Shown here one piece after another: positions 38,462 through 47,121 of a stretch of DNA of 64,000 nucleotides; position 1 is the stretch's first letter, and the number at the start of each line of letters is the position of its first letter. Position numbers and translations under genes: made by a program. Under the pieces are notes generated by a model. It was not told where the DNA came from. It searched no databases and saw only the letters and a list, made by a program, of their open reading frames with translations. Source of the stretch: Pseudactinotalea sp. HY158 (GTDB lineage Bacteria; Actinomycetota; Actinomycetes; Actinomycetales; Beutenbergiaceae). The DNA lies in contig NZ_CP045920.1 of assembly GCF_009660225.1 (NCBI RefSeq), positions 62,001-126,000 of the forward strand, written 5' to 3'.

Positions 38462-39157
38462 TCACGCGGGCGGGGGAGGCCCAGGCGTACTCGGCGTACT
38501 CGGCGTACTCGGGGGACTCTGGGGACTCGAGCCGGTCGCGGCCGGATCGAGGGCGGCGATGTGGGCGAGCTGGGCGAGGGTGGAGTCGAGCACGTCCCGG
38601 TAGCCCTGCGTGAAGCCGCCGAGAACCCACGTGCGCACGGCGCTCCGGCGCACGACGATCGTCGTGCCGGCGAGGATCCCCGGCAGGGGGCTGCGCTTGG
38701 GATCGAGGCCCATGCGGTGGGCCAGGGCGCGGGTGAGCTCGATCTCCAGGTGGGCGGAGGTCGCCCAAGCGGACTGGAAGAGGTCGCGATGGCGGGTGGC
38801 CACGCGGACCCGCTTCTCCCAGAGGTCCTCACCGCGCAGGACGCGCTCGCAGTCCCACAGCAGCACGGCGCGGCAGGCGGCGACGGGCGACTCGGATTCC
38901 GGCCGGTCGCGGAGCGTGGCCACGAGTTCGTCCACGTAGTGGGGGTCGACCCCGGTGAGCGCATCCTCCTTCGTGCGGAAGTAGTTGAAGAACGTGCGGG
39001 GTGAGACGTCGGCGGCCGCGGCGATGTCGTCGACGGTCACCTGGTCGAGGCCGCGGGAGTCCACGAGGGTGAGCGCGGCGCGGTGGAGCGCGGCCCAGGT
39101 GGCGCGCTTCTTGCGCTCCCGCAGGCCGGGGCGGTCCTCATGCGCGGCGATGTTCAT
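38462..39157 (-). CDS. TetR-family regulator of the divergent MFS transporter
   Basis: The 231-residue protein has an N-terminal HTH (VTVDDIAAAADVSPRTFFNYFRTKEDAL) and a C-terminal ligand domain. The tail is a short Ser-Thr-Pro repeat encoded by three copies of a 9-bp unit. It is divergent from an MFS efflux gene, with an inverted repeat (39188-39202) between them. It presumably represses that pump. Confidence 0.89.
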   Translation of the reverse strand: MNIAAHEDRPGLRERKKRATWAALHRAALTLVDSRGLDQVTVDDIAAAADVSPRTFFNYFRTKEDALTGVDPHYVDELVATLRDRPESESPVAACRAVLLWDCERVLRGEDLWEKRVRVATRHRDLFQSAWATSAHLEIELTRALAHRMGLDPKRSPLPGILAGTTIVVRRSAVRTWVLGGFTQGYRDVLDSTLAQLAHIAALDPAATGSSPQSPPSTPSTPSTPGPPPPA

Positions 39158-39187
39158 CACAACCCAATATATGCATGCGATGAATGT

Positions 39188-39202
39188 TTGCACAATCTGC
39201 AA
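39188..39202. promoter_or_regulatory. Inverted repeat in the TetR/MFS promoter region
   Basis: TTGCA-CAATC-TGCAA is a perfect 5-bp-arm palindrome in the short AT-rich gap between the divergent genes, also near TATATGCATGCG. A TetR operator is likely. Confidence 0.55.
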
Positions 39203-39215
39203 TGACGGTTCTAGC

Positions 39216-41090
39216 ATGAGGGCTCGCACTTCGGAAGGATCCCGCCCCCTCGTGACAGCCACCCCCGTCTCCAGGACGTCCCAACAGCCGGCCGGTTTCA
39301 CCCTCACACCCGAGTCGAAGCGGGTGTTCATCGGCCTCATGCTCGGCATGCTCGTGGCCGCCGGCAGCCAGACGATCGTGTCGCCCGCGATGCCGATCAT
39401 CGTGGCCGAGCTCGGCGGCATGTCCTATTACTCCTGGTTGGCGACCTCGGCGATGCTCGCCTCGGCCGTCATCGTGCCCGTCGTGGGCAAGCTCTCGGAC
39501 CTGTACGGGCGCCGGGTCTTCTACATCTGGGGCCTCGTGCTGTTCATGCTGGGCACGGTGCTCGCCGGGTTGGCCGGGAACTTCTGGTGGCTCGTGGGCG
39601 CCCGGGTGATCCAGGGTCTGGGCATGGGCACCCTCATGCCGCTGTCGCAGGTGATCATCGGCGACATCATCCCGCCCCGGCAGCGCGGCAAGTACCAGGG
39701 CATCATGGGCGCCGTCTTCGGCATCACGTCGGTGGCCGGGCCGCTCGCGGGCGGGTTCATCACCGACCACTGGGGCTGGCGCTGGCTGTTCTACGTGACG
39801 CTGCCGATCGGCATCGCGGCCCTCGTCTTCATCGTGAAGAACCTCCACCTCCCGCACACCCGGCGGGAGGCGAAGCTCGACGTGGCCGGGATCTCGCTCC
39901 TCACGGTCGCGCTCGTCGCCATCCTGCTCGCGACCTCGTGGGGCGGGACCACCTACCCGTGGGGCTCGTGGGAGGTGCTCGGGGCATACATCCTCGGCTT
40001 CGTGATGCTGGCGATCTTCATCCCGGTGGAGCTGCGGGCGAAGGAGCCGGTGATGCCGCTGCACCTGTTCCGGGACGGCACCTTCACTGCCGCGAACATC
40101 GCCTCGTTCGTCATCGCGATGGGCATGTTCGGCTCCATCTTCTACATCCCGGTCTACGCCCAGGGCGTCATGGGTGTGAACGCCACGAACTCGGGCCTCA
40201 TCGTCATGCCGATGTCGCTCGCGATGATCCTCGTGAGCGTGGGGGTCGGGCTGCTCATCACCCGCACGGGCAGGTACAAGGGCTTCATGCTCACCGGGAA
40301 CCTGCTCATGGTGGTCGGCTTCCTCCTGCTCGTCGACCTCTCCTACGGCGACCCGATCTGGCACCTGCGGATCGCGATGGTCGTGCTCGGCCTCGGCCTC
40401 GGCACCGGGATGAGCACCTATGTGCTCGTGGTGCAGAACAAGGTGCCGATGCGCGATATGGGCGTGGCCACCTCGGCCGTGCAGTTCTTCCGCAGCGCCG
40501 GGGGCACCGTGGGGATCGCGATCCTCGGCACGATCATGACCTCCCGCATGGGCCCGGCGATCGCCGGGCATCTGGCCCCGGGGGCCGATGCGGGCGCGAT
40601 CGGCGGCATGGATGCGAGCAGCGTGCTCGACCCCGACAAGCTCGCGCACCTGCCGGGCCCGATCGTCGACGCGGTCCGCATGGGCATGTCGGACGCCCTC
40701 CATCAGGTCTTCGTCGTGGCCACGCCGATCGTGCTCATCGCCTTCCTCGCCACCCTGTTCATCAAGAAGCTGCCCCTGCGCGACACCCTGCACGAGCCGT
40801 CCGGGCAGCAGGTCGAGGAGGTGCTCTCCGAGGACGCCGCCCAGGATGCCGAGGATGCTGAGGATGCAGTGGGCGCAGCGGCTGTCATGGACGCAGCGGT
40901 CGCGGGAGGCACAGCAGACACACGAGACACACGAGACATAGGGGACACAGCGCACGCAGTGGACGCAGTGGACTCAGTGGACTCAGTGGACTCAGTGGAC
41001 GCAGTGGACGCAGCGGACACGGTGGACACAGGAGACGCAGCGAAGGCAGACGTGCTCGAGCGCGGTGTGCTCGTCGACCGGGCCGAGTGA
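39216..41090 (+). CDS. MFS multidrug efflux transporter (DHA2, 14-helix type)
   Basis: About 624 residues from ATG 39216; a GTG further in (VTATPVSRTS) is also possible. It has roughly 14 hydrophobic helices, GKLSDLYGRRVFYIWG (motif A), GARVIQGLGMGTLMP and GPLAGGFITDHWGWRWLFYV (motif C). The last 80 residues are not membrane sequence but an acidic Ala-Val-Asp-Ser-Asp repeat encoded by 9-bp units, an unusual tail for this family. Its neighbour is a divergent TetR regulator. Confidence 0.9.
   Translation: MRARTSEGSRPLVTATPVSRTSQQPAGFTLTPESKRVFIGLMLGMLVAAGSQTIVSPAMPIIVAELGGMSYYSWLATSAMLASAVIVPVVGKLSDLYGRRVFYIWGLVLFMLGTVLAGLAGNFWWLVGARVIQGLGMGTLMPLSQVIIGDIIPPRQRGKYQGIMGAVFGITSVAGPLAGGFITDHWGWRWLFYVTLPIGIAALVFIVKNLHLPHTRREAKLDVAGISLLTVALVAILLATSWGGTTYPWGSWEVLGAYILGFVMLAIFIPVELRAKEPVMPLHLFRDGTFTAANIASFVIAMGMFGSIFYIPVYAQGVMGVNATNSGLIVMPMSLAMILVSVGVGLLITRTGRYKGFMLTGNLLMVVGFLLLVDLSYGDPIWHLRIAMVVLGLGLGTGMSTYVLVVQNKVPMRDMGVATSAVQFFRSAGGTVGIAILGTIMTSRMGPAIAGHLAPGADAGAIGGMDASSVLDPDKLAHLPGPIVDAVRMGMSDALHQVFVVATPIVLIAFLATLFIKKLPLRDTLHEPSGQQVEEVLSEDAAQDAEDAEDAVGAAAVMDAAVAGGTADTRDTRDIGDTAHAVDAVDSVDSVDSVDAVDAADTVDTGDAAKADVLERGVLVDRAE
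40920..41040 (+). repeat. 9-bp microsatellite-like repeats in the MFS gene's 3' end
   Basis: Successive units such as GCAGTGGAC and TCAGTGGAC (three nearly identical copies at about 40974-41000) and ACACGAGAC encode the VDSVDSVDAVDAAD tail. Copy number could change without breaking the frame. Confidence 0.7.
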
Positions 41091-41170
41091 CGCCCCGCCG
41101 GGGGTGACCGCGGGCGGCCGCGGGTGGCTACCTGACGTCGACCAGGGCCGAAGGGTTGAAATCCCGGCGC

Positions 41171-41380
41171 GGATCAACGATCTGGCCCTGGTCGGCTGTC
41201 GGATCAACGATCTGGCCCTGGTCGGCTGTCGGATCAACGATCTGGCCCTGGTCGGTTGTCGGATCAACGATCTGGCCCTGGTCGGTTGTCGGATCAACGA
41301 TCTGGCCCTGGTCGGTTGTCGGTTCAGGGTTCTGGCCCTGGTCGGCTGTCGGTTCAGGGTTCTGGCCCTGGTCGGCGCCG
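41171..41380. repeat. Seven tandem 30-bp repeats
   Basis: Five units of GGATCAACGATCTGGCCCTG plus GTCGGYTGTC (41171-41320) are followed by two units starting GGTTCAGGGTTC (41321-41380), all exactly 30 bp with single-base changes. The array is open in several frames; the minus-strand reading is DQGQIVDPTT repeated, which looks protein-like but has no recognisable gene around it. Not a CRISPR array: there are no unique spacers. Confidence 0.85.
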
Positions 41381-41400
41381 CCGTTGTCCAGGCTCTCGCC

Positions 41401-41500
41401 GACCGACCGACCGAGCGACGTGCCGACCGACCGACCGACCGAGCGACGTGCCGACCGAGCGACTGACGGGCCGACCCCGACGTGCCGACCGACCGATCGA
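41401..41500. repeat. GACC tetranucleotide-rich repeat tract
   Basis: Runs of GACC/CGAC units with GAGCGACGTGCC interruptions directly after the 30-bp array. Likely slippage-prone, non-coding. Confidence 0.65.
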
Positions 41501-41544
41501 CGGGCCGAGTGATGTCCCGCTGCGGGCCCGCTACCGTGGCCCGC

Positions 41545-42234
41545 ATGCCCGCTGCCCCCGACGCGACCCACACCCCTGATGTGACCCGCACCCCCGCTGA
41601 CCCCGACGCGACTCGCACCCCCGCTGCCCCCGTCGCGTCCCGCACCCCCGACGTCCCCGTCGCGACCCGCACACCGGCCGAGCCGATCGATCACGACGCC
41701 GCCCGCCGGCTGTGGGCGGCCTACGGGGCCGCCACGGGCGCCGTCCATGATCAGACCTACGAGGCGGACACCTTCGGCGACTCCCTCGAGCTCGCGAACA
41801 GCCTGCTCGCGGCGGTCACGCACGGAACCAAGCGGGCCACGAGTTCGCTGCTCGCGGACTTCGAGGCGGCCGGCGAGGCGCCGCCGGTGATCGGCGCGCA
41901 CTGGGTCGCGTGCGATGGCCACGGGGTGCCGCGGGCGATCCTGCGCACGACGGAGCTGCGCATCGCCCGCTTCGCCGAGGTGGACGAGCGGTTCGCGCGC
42001 GACGAGGGGGAGGACGACGGCTCACTCGCCTCGTGGCGGCGCGAGCACCGCCGCTATTGCGAGCGCACGTGCGCCGCGCGTGGGGCGACCTTCGCCGAGA
42101 CCGACGAACTCCTGCTCGAGCGGTTCACGCTCGTGTGGCCTCCTGCGATTGCTGATGCTGCCGATGCCGCTGATATCGGGGATACTGCTGAGATCGGGGA
42201 TGCCGCCGATCTCGAGGATGCCACCGGCGCGTAG
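41545..42234 (+). CDS. ASCH-domain protein with repetitive ends
   Basis: The 229-residue reading starts at ATG 41545. Residues 1-45 are a Pro-Asp-Ala-Thr repeat (RTP units) and the last 25 are an acidic Ala-Asp repeat. The middle (DTFGDSLELANSLLAAVTHGTKRATSSL ... LRTTELRIARFAEVDERFA ... EHRRYCERTC) is an ASCH domain, a PUA-like fold thought to bind RNA. The repeats may be expansions of once shorter ends; a start nearer EPIDHDAARRLW is possible. Role unknown. Confidence 0.8.
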   Translation: MPAAPDATHTPDVTRTPADPDATRTPAAPVASRTPDVPVATRTPAEPIDHDAARRLWAAYGAATGAVHDQTYEADTFGDSLELANSLLAAVTHGTKRATSSLLADFEAAGEAPPVIGAHWVACDGHGVPRAILRTTELRIARFAEVDERFARDEGEDDGSLASWRREHRRYCERTCAARGATFAETDELLLERFTLVWPPAIADAADAADIGDTAEIGDAADLEDATGA

Positions 42235-42237
42235 CCG

Positions 42238-42789
42238 CTACTCCTGCGTGACGGGCGGCTTGTCCGACCACGGGAAGGCGATCCACTGGGGCGTGTGCTT
42301 CCACGTGTAGTCCGGCTCGATCACGCTCACCGGCTTCGTGTACAGCACGGCCGAGCGCGCCTCCACGGAGATCATCTCGGTCGGGCTACCGTCGTCGTCG
42401 ACCTCCGCCAGGATGCCCTTGTCGCGCACGAGGTTCATCACGAGCCGCAGCGTCTTGCCCGAGTCGGCCACGTCGTCGACCACGAGCACCTTGCGCCCGG
42501 GCAACTCGGAGGTGTCCATGAGCGGCGGCAGCACGACGGGCTCCGCGAGCGTCTCGCCCACGCCCGTGTAGAACTCCACGTTGAGCGTGCCCATCGCCTT
42601 GACGCCGAGGGCGTAGGAGAGCGCCCCGGCCGGCAGCAGCCCGCCGCGCGCCACGGCGACGACGAGATCGGGCATCCAGCCCGAGGCCACGACCGACCTC
42701 GCCAACTCCCGGGTCGCCTCACCGAAACCCTCCCAGGTGAGGATCTCCAACTCCCGATCGGTGGCGACGTCGTCGAATGCTTTGCCCAT
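42238..42789 (-). CDS. Phosphoribosyltransferase family protein
   Basis: The 183-residue protein has the PRPP-binding motif VLVVDDVADSGKTL and an upstream VAVARGGLLPAGALSYALG. This is the type I PRTase fold of xanthine/hypoxanthine PRTases. Its C-terminal hood ends DYTWKHTPQWIAFPW, similar to archaeal-type hpt/gpt relatives. It probably salvages a purine base; exact substrate not clear. It converges on the ASCH gene with 3 bp between them. Confidence 0.85.
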   Translation of the reverse strand: MGKAFDDVATDRELEILTWEGFGEATRELARSVVASGWMPDLVVAVARGGLLPAGALSYALGVKAMGTLNVEFYTGVGETLAEPVVLPPLMDTSELPGRKVLVVDDVADSGKTLRLVMNLVRDKGILAEVDDDGSPTEMISVEARSAVLYTKPVSVIEPDYTWKHTPQWIAFPWSDKPPVTQE

Positions 42790-42952
42790 GGACGTACTCT
42801 ACGCGCGCACCGCCGCGCCCCGAGGCCCGTTCGCCCGCCCACCCGCGCAGAACCCGTCGGGCGCAGGCGTGGACACCGGTCGCCCCCGGCCGTACGTTCG
42901 AAGTAGCGCCGACCAAGCGGGCGCCCGCACGCCGAACCGGAGGTGGACCCTC

Positions 42953-43207
42953 GTGAGAATCGGATCGAGCATCGCCCTGATCATCATCGGGGCCATCCTG
43001 GCCTTCGCGATCTCGGACGTCGTCGAGGGCGTGAACCTCACGCTCATCGGCTACATCCTCATGGCCGGGGGGCTCCTCGGCCTCATCCTCAGCGTCGTCT
43101 TCTCGGCCCGCCGCGGCCGGACCACGACGACGATCCAACAGTCGGGCCCCGGGGGCGTGACCGAGCGCCGAACGGACTCTCGCTCCGATGGCCCACCCAC
43201 CCCCTGA
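42953..43207 (+). CDS. Small membrane protein (DUF6458-like)
   Basis: GTG 42953 follows GGAGG. The 84-residue protein has two hydrophobic helices (GSSIALIIIGAILAFAISDVV and LIGYILMAGGLLGLILSVVF) and a charged tail. It begins MRIGSSIALIIIGAILAFAI, as in the short DUF6458 family of actinobacteria. Function unknown. Confidence 0.8.
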   Translation: MRIGSSIALIIIGAILAFAISDVVEGVNLTLIGYILMAGGLLGLILSVVFSARRGRTTTTIQQSGPGGVTERRTDSRSDGPPTP

Positions 43208-43353
43208 CCTCGGCCGCCGCGTGGATTCTCGCCGGCCCGCATTCGTGACGCCGGGCGGGGAATGTCACCCGTTCGCCCGCCGGCGCCCGCGCGCCGGACG
43301 AGTGTGCCCACCGTCGCGGGAATCCGCGTAAAGTGGCCGAGGTGTCCGAGCCG

Positions 43354-45612
43354 ATGAAAAATGCCCATGTCCTCATCACGGGTGCCACCGGATTCGTCGG
43401 GCAAGCCGTGCTCGAGAAACTGCTGGCCTGCTACCCCACGACCCGCATCTCGCTGCTGGTGCGGCCCCGGGGGGCCCTGAGCGCCGAGGTCCGCGTGACC
43501 AAGCTGCTGCGCAAGGCGTGCTTCACCCCGTGGCGCGAGAGCGTCGGCGCCGCGGAGGCGGACCGGATCGCCGCCGAGCGCGTCACCGTGATCTCCGGCG
43601 ACCTCGGCGACGTGCCGCCGCTGCCGGGGGACATCGACGTCGTGGTCCACTCGGCCTCGACCGTCTCCTTCGATCCGCCGATCGACGAGGCGTTCGCCGC
43701 GAACGTCGACGGCCCCGTCTCGCTCTACGAGGCGCTCCTCGCCTCCGGCTCCGACCCGCACGTCGTGCACGTGTCGACCTGCTACGTGGCCGGCATGCGC
43801 AAGGGAGTGAGCGAGGAACGCTCCCTCGAGCACCACGTGGACCGCGTGATCGAGACCGCCCGCGCCCTCGGGGCCCGCACCGAACTCGAGGCGGCATCGC
43901 GCCGCCCGGCCGTGCTCGGACCGATCCTCGAGCGGGCCCGCGCCGAGCACCGCCGCGCCGGCGCCCAGGCCGTCGCCGAGGCCGCCGAGGAGGCCCGCAC
44001 GACCTGGGTGCACGACAAGCTCGTGCGCGCCGGCCGACTGCGCTCGCAGTCGCTCGGCTGGCCCGACGTGTACACGTTCACCAAGGCCCTGGGCGAGCGG
44101 GTCGCCGAGGACCTGTGGGGCCGGGCCGGCCACCGGCTCTCGGTCGTGCGACCGACGGTCATCGAGTCCTCGTTCAGGCACCCGTACCCGGGCTGGATCG
44201 ACGGGTTCAAGGTCGCCGACCCGCTCATTGCGGCCTACGGGCGCGGCATGCTGCCGGAGTTCCCGGCCCTGGCCGACACGATCCTCGACATCATCCCCGT
44301 CGACCACGTGGTCAACGCGATCCTGGCCGTCGCGGCCACCCCGCCCGAGCCGTCGGAGCCGAACTACTATCAGGTGGCCTCCGGCATCCGGAACCCGCTG
44401 CGGTTCGGCCGGCTCCTGCGGATCGTGCGCGACTACTTCTCGGAGCACCCCCTCAAGGACGACGCCGGTTCGGTCGTGCAGGTGCCGAAGTGGTCGTTCC
44501 CGTTCGGCCGGCAGGTCGAACGGAGCATGCGCCGCCGCGAGTGGGCGGTCGACGTCGCCGACCGGGCCGTGGGCCGGCTGCCCGCGACGAACCGCAGCCG
44601 CGAGTGGCTCTCGGGTCTGTACAAGGCCAAGCGGGACCTGGGCACGTTGCGCAAGTTCAGCGACCTGTACCAGCCGTACACCCAGACCGAGATCATCTTC
44701 GACGACGCCCACACCCGCGCCCTGCACGAGGCGATCCCGGCGGAGTCGAAGGAGCTGCACGGCTTCGACGTGACCGAGATCGACTGGGAGCACTACCTCC
44801 AGGACGTCCACATCCCGAACGTGCCGGGCCTGACGCGATCCCGACAGGCCCGCCCGACCGCGGGCGGCGCGCCCAAGGCGCTGCCGCAGCGCACCGACGT
44901 GCTCGCCGTGTTCGACATGCACGGCACGGTCGCGGCCGCGAACCTGCTCGAGCACTACGTCTGGGTCTCGCTCGCGACCGGGAAGGGCCGGGCCCTGGCC
45001 GACCTGAGCGCCATGGTCGCCTCCTCGCCCACGTACCTGCAGGCCGAGCACCGCGACCGCGGCGACTTCATCCGCAACTTCATGCGCCGCTACGCCGGGG
45101 TGGACGAGTCCGAGCTGCGGGAGGTCATCGCCTCCCAGATCGCCCCGAGGCTGCGGGCACGGCTGCTCGAGGAGGCGGTGGCCCGGATCGCCGAGCACCG
45201 CGCCGCCGGGCACCGCACCCTGCTCATCACCGGCCAGGTCGACGTGTTCGTGGAGCCGCTCGCGGACCTCTTCGACGAGATCGCCGCCGGCTCGATGGAG
45301 AAGGACGCCGCCGGGCTCTGGACGGGCTACCTGGCCACCTCCCCGCTCGTCGACGAGGCCCGCGTCGCCTGGCTGCAGCGGTACGCCCGCGACCACCATC
45401 TCGACCTGAGCGCCTCCTACGCCTACGGGGACACCTACGCCGACCGGCCGTGGCTCGAGATCGTGGGGCACCCGAGCGTGGTCAACCCCGACACGGCCCT
45501 GTACCGGTACGCCAAGTCGAAGCGGTGGCCGGTGCTCAGCTGGACCACGACCGCCGACCGCGGACTCACCTCGATCGTGCGCTCGCTGCGCCCCGTGAAG
45601 GAGGACCGGTGA
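43354..45612 (+). CDS. Fatty acyl reductase-like SDR fused to a HAD phosphatase-like domain
   Basis: About 752 residues from ATG 43354 (GTG 43333 is an alternative). The N-terminal half is an extended SDR of the fatty acyl-CoA reductase type: GATGFVG near the start, HSASTVSF, and YTFTK as the catalytic Tyr-Lys pair. The C-terminal half (after about residue 500) resembles HAD-IB phosphatases: VFDMHGTVAAAN, TGQVDVF and YGDTYADRPWLE...NPD. In motif I the second Asp of DxDxT is His. It is the first gene of the lipid operon (GTGA overlap with the next). Likely makes fatty aldehyde or alcohol from acyl-CoA; the HAD part's role is unclear. Confidence 0.86.
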   Translation: MKNAHVLITGATGFVGQAVLEKLLACYPTTRISLLVRPRGALSAEVRVTKLLRKACFTPWRESVGAAEADRIAAERVTVISGDLGDVPPLPGDIDVVVHSASTVSFDPPIDEAFAANVDGPVSLYEALLASGSDPHVVHVSTCYVAGMRKGVSEERSLEHHVDRVIETARALGARTELEAASRRPAVLGPILERARAEHRRAGAQAVAEAAEEARTTWVHDKLVRAGRLRSQSLGWPDVYTFTKALGERVAEDLWGRAGHRLSVVRPTVIESSFRHPYPGWIDGFKVADPLIAAYGRGMLPEFPALADTILDIIPVDHVVNAILAVAATPPEPSEPNYYQVASGIRNPLRFGRLLRIVRDYFSEHPLKDDAGSVVQVPKWSFPFGRQVERSMRRREWAVDVADRAVGRLPATNRSREWLSGLYKAKRDLGTLRKFSDLYQPYTQTEIIFDDAHTRALHEAIPAESKELHGFDVTEIDWEHYLQDVHIPNVPGLTRSRQARPTAGGAPKALPQRTDVLAVFDMHGTVAAANLLEHYVWVSLATGKGRALADLSAMVASSPTYLQAEHRDRGDFIRNFMRRYAGVDESELREVIASQIAPRLRARLLEEAVARIAEHRAAGHRTLLITGQVDVFVEPLADLFDEIAAGSMEKDAAGLWTGYLATSPLVDEARVAWLQRYARDHHLDLSASYAYGDTYADRPWLEIVGHPSVVNPDTALYRYAKSKRWPVLSWTTTADRGLTSIVRSLRPVKEDR

Positions 45613-46406
45613 GCGCACCCGAACCATCGGTCGTCCGCGGCCGGGCCCTCATCACCGGGGGATCGGCCGGCATCGGCCTCGCGTTCGCCAAGGCGCTCGC
45701 GGCCCGCGGCTGCGACCTCGTGCTCGTCGCCCGCACCCAGGCGGCGCTCGAACGCGCGGCGGAGCGGCTGCGCACGGCCTACGGGGTCGAGGTGAGCCTC
45801 ATCGCGGCGGACCTGTCCACGCGCGAGGGCACGGACGCCGTCACCACGCGGTTGGCGGCGGAGCCGCCCATCGACATCCTCGTGAACAACGCGGGCTCCG
45901 GGCTGCACGAGCCGTTCGTGACCGAGAACATGGCGGCCCACACGCGCGGGATCGACCTCATGGTCACGGCCCCGCTGCTGCTCGGGAGCGCGGCCGCCGC
46001 GGCGATGACCCCGCGCGGGCACGGCCTCATCATCAACGTCGGCTCGGTGGCCGGGCTCATCGCGATGAACAACTATTCGGCGATCAAGGCGTGGATGAAC
46101 ACGTTCTCCGATGCGCTCGGGCTCGAGCTCATCGGCACGGGCGTGCACGTCATGACCCTGCTGCCGGGCTGGGTGCGCACCGAGTTCCACCAGCGCGCGA
46201 AGGTGGAGGCCTCCCGGATCCCGAGCTGGCTGTGGCTGAGCGCCGACCGGCTCGCGGCCGATACCCTGGCGGCCGTGGAGAAGGGCAAGTCGCGGGTGGT
46301 GCCGTCGAAGCGGTTCAAGATCCTCGCGTGGCTCGCCTCGCACGCACCTCGACCGGCGGTGGAGTGGGCGACCTCCCGGATCAAGAAGGGACGCCGTGAG
46401 AAGTAA
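45609..46406 (+). CDS. SDR oxidoreductase (acyl-DHAP reductase-like candidate)
   Basis: The 265-residue classical SDR has the cofactor motif GGSAGIG near residue 17, NNAG, and the catalytic Ser (NVGSVAG) with YSAIK. It overlaps the preceding fusion gene by GTGA and the following acyltransferase gene by 11 bp. Relatives reduce 3-keto-acyl chains or acyl/alkyl-dihydroxyacetone phosphate. In this operon a role in reducing the ketone of alkyl-DHAP is attractive but is inferred. Confidence 0.86.
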   Translation: MSAPEPSVVRGRALITGGSAGIGLAFAKALAARGCDLVLVARTQAALERAAERLRTAYGVEVSLIAADLSTREGTDAVTTRLAAEPPIDILVNNAGSGLHEPFVTENMAAHTRGIDLMVTAPLLLGSAAAAAMTPRGHGLIINVGSVAGLIAMNNYSAIKAWMNTFSDALGLELIGTGVHVMTLLPGWVRTEFHQRAKVEASRIPSWLWLSADRLAADTLAAVEKGKSRVVPSKRFKILAWLASHAPRPAVEWATSRIKKGRREK

Positions 46407-47121
46407 GCCCACCGACCGCTACCACTGGGCCTGGCATCGCGCGTTGCGGCGCGTCGCCCAGCGCGGACCGATGCGCGCGCTCATGAGCTCGCTCGTCTCG
46501 GTGCGTGTGGACGGCGAGGCGAACGTCGCCGGGCTCGAGGGACCGTTCATCGTGGTCGCCAACCACTCCTCGCACCTCGATGCACCCGTGCTCATCACCT
46601 CGCTGCCGTACTCGCTCACCCGGGACCTCGCGACCGCAGTCGCGGCGGACTACTTCTACGAGCAGAAGTGGCGCTCGACGCTCACGTCGGTGTTCTTCAA
46701 CTCCTATCCCGTGGACCGGGAGGGGAGGAAGTCGAAGCGGGCGGGCCTGAGCGTGTCGCTGCTGCGGCAGGGCATCCCGCTGCTCATCTTCCCGGAGGGC
46801 ACGCGCTCGCGGACAGGGGAGATGGCGCGGTTCAAACCCGGGGCGGCGGCGCTCGCGCGGGCGCTGCGGGTGCCGGTGGTGCCGGTCGCGCTCGTGGGCG
46901 CCCACGATGCGATGCCCGTCGGCCGGAACTGGCCGGTGCCGGGCCGCCCCGAGGTGCGCGTGCTCATCGGTGAGCCGGTGCGCGTGCGCAGCGGGGAGTC
47001 ACTGACAGATTTCAACTCCCGGGTCGAGGCCCGGGTGGTCACCATGCACACGACCGGCACCGCGTTGCCCGCCGCCGACGGCGGCGACGAGGACATCCGT
47101 GAACAGGAGGACGAGCGATGA
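46396..47121 (+). CDS. 1-acylglycerol-3-phosphate acyltransferase (PlsC family)
   Basis: The 241-residue protein has the acyltransferase motifs NHSSHLD (HxxxxD) and FPEGTRSRTG, plus VPVVPVALVGAHDAM. It transfers a fatty acyl group to a glycerophosphate hydroxyl at the membrane. Here it could acylate DHAP or 1-alkyl-glycerol-3-phosphate. Starts at GTG 46396 inside the SDR gene's end and overlaps the AGPS-like gene by ATGA. Confidence 0.9.
   Translation: MRSKPTDRYHWAWHRALRRVAQRGPMRALMSSLVSVRVDGEANVAGLEGPFIVVANHSSHLDAPVLITSLPYSLTRDLATAVAADYFYEQKWRSTLTSVFFNSYPVDREGRKSKRAGLSVSLLRQGIPLLIFPEGTRSRTGEMARFKPGAAALARALRVPVVPVALVGAHDAMPVGRNWPVPGRPEVRVLIGEPVRVRSGESLTDFNSRVEARVVTMHTTGTALPAADGGDEDIREQEDER

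Noticed and set aside
39138-40955. A 605-codon minus-strand frame opposite the MFS gene
   Set aside because: His/Asp/Arg-rich low-complexity translation typical of an antisense shadow.
41171-41380. Regular 30-bp repeats as a CRISPR array
   Set aside because: Units are contiguous with no unique spacers, and no cas genes are nearby.
43051-45627. An 858-codon minus-strand frame opposite the acyl-reductase fusion gene
   Set aside because: No motifs and shadow-like composition; the plus-strand gene has clear catalytic motifs.
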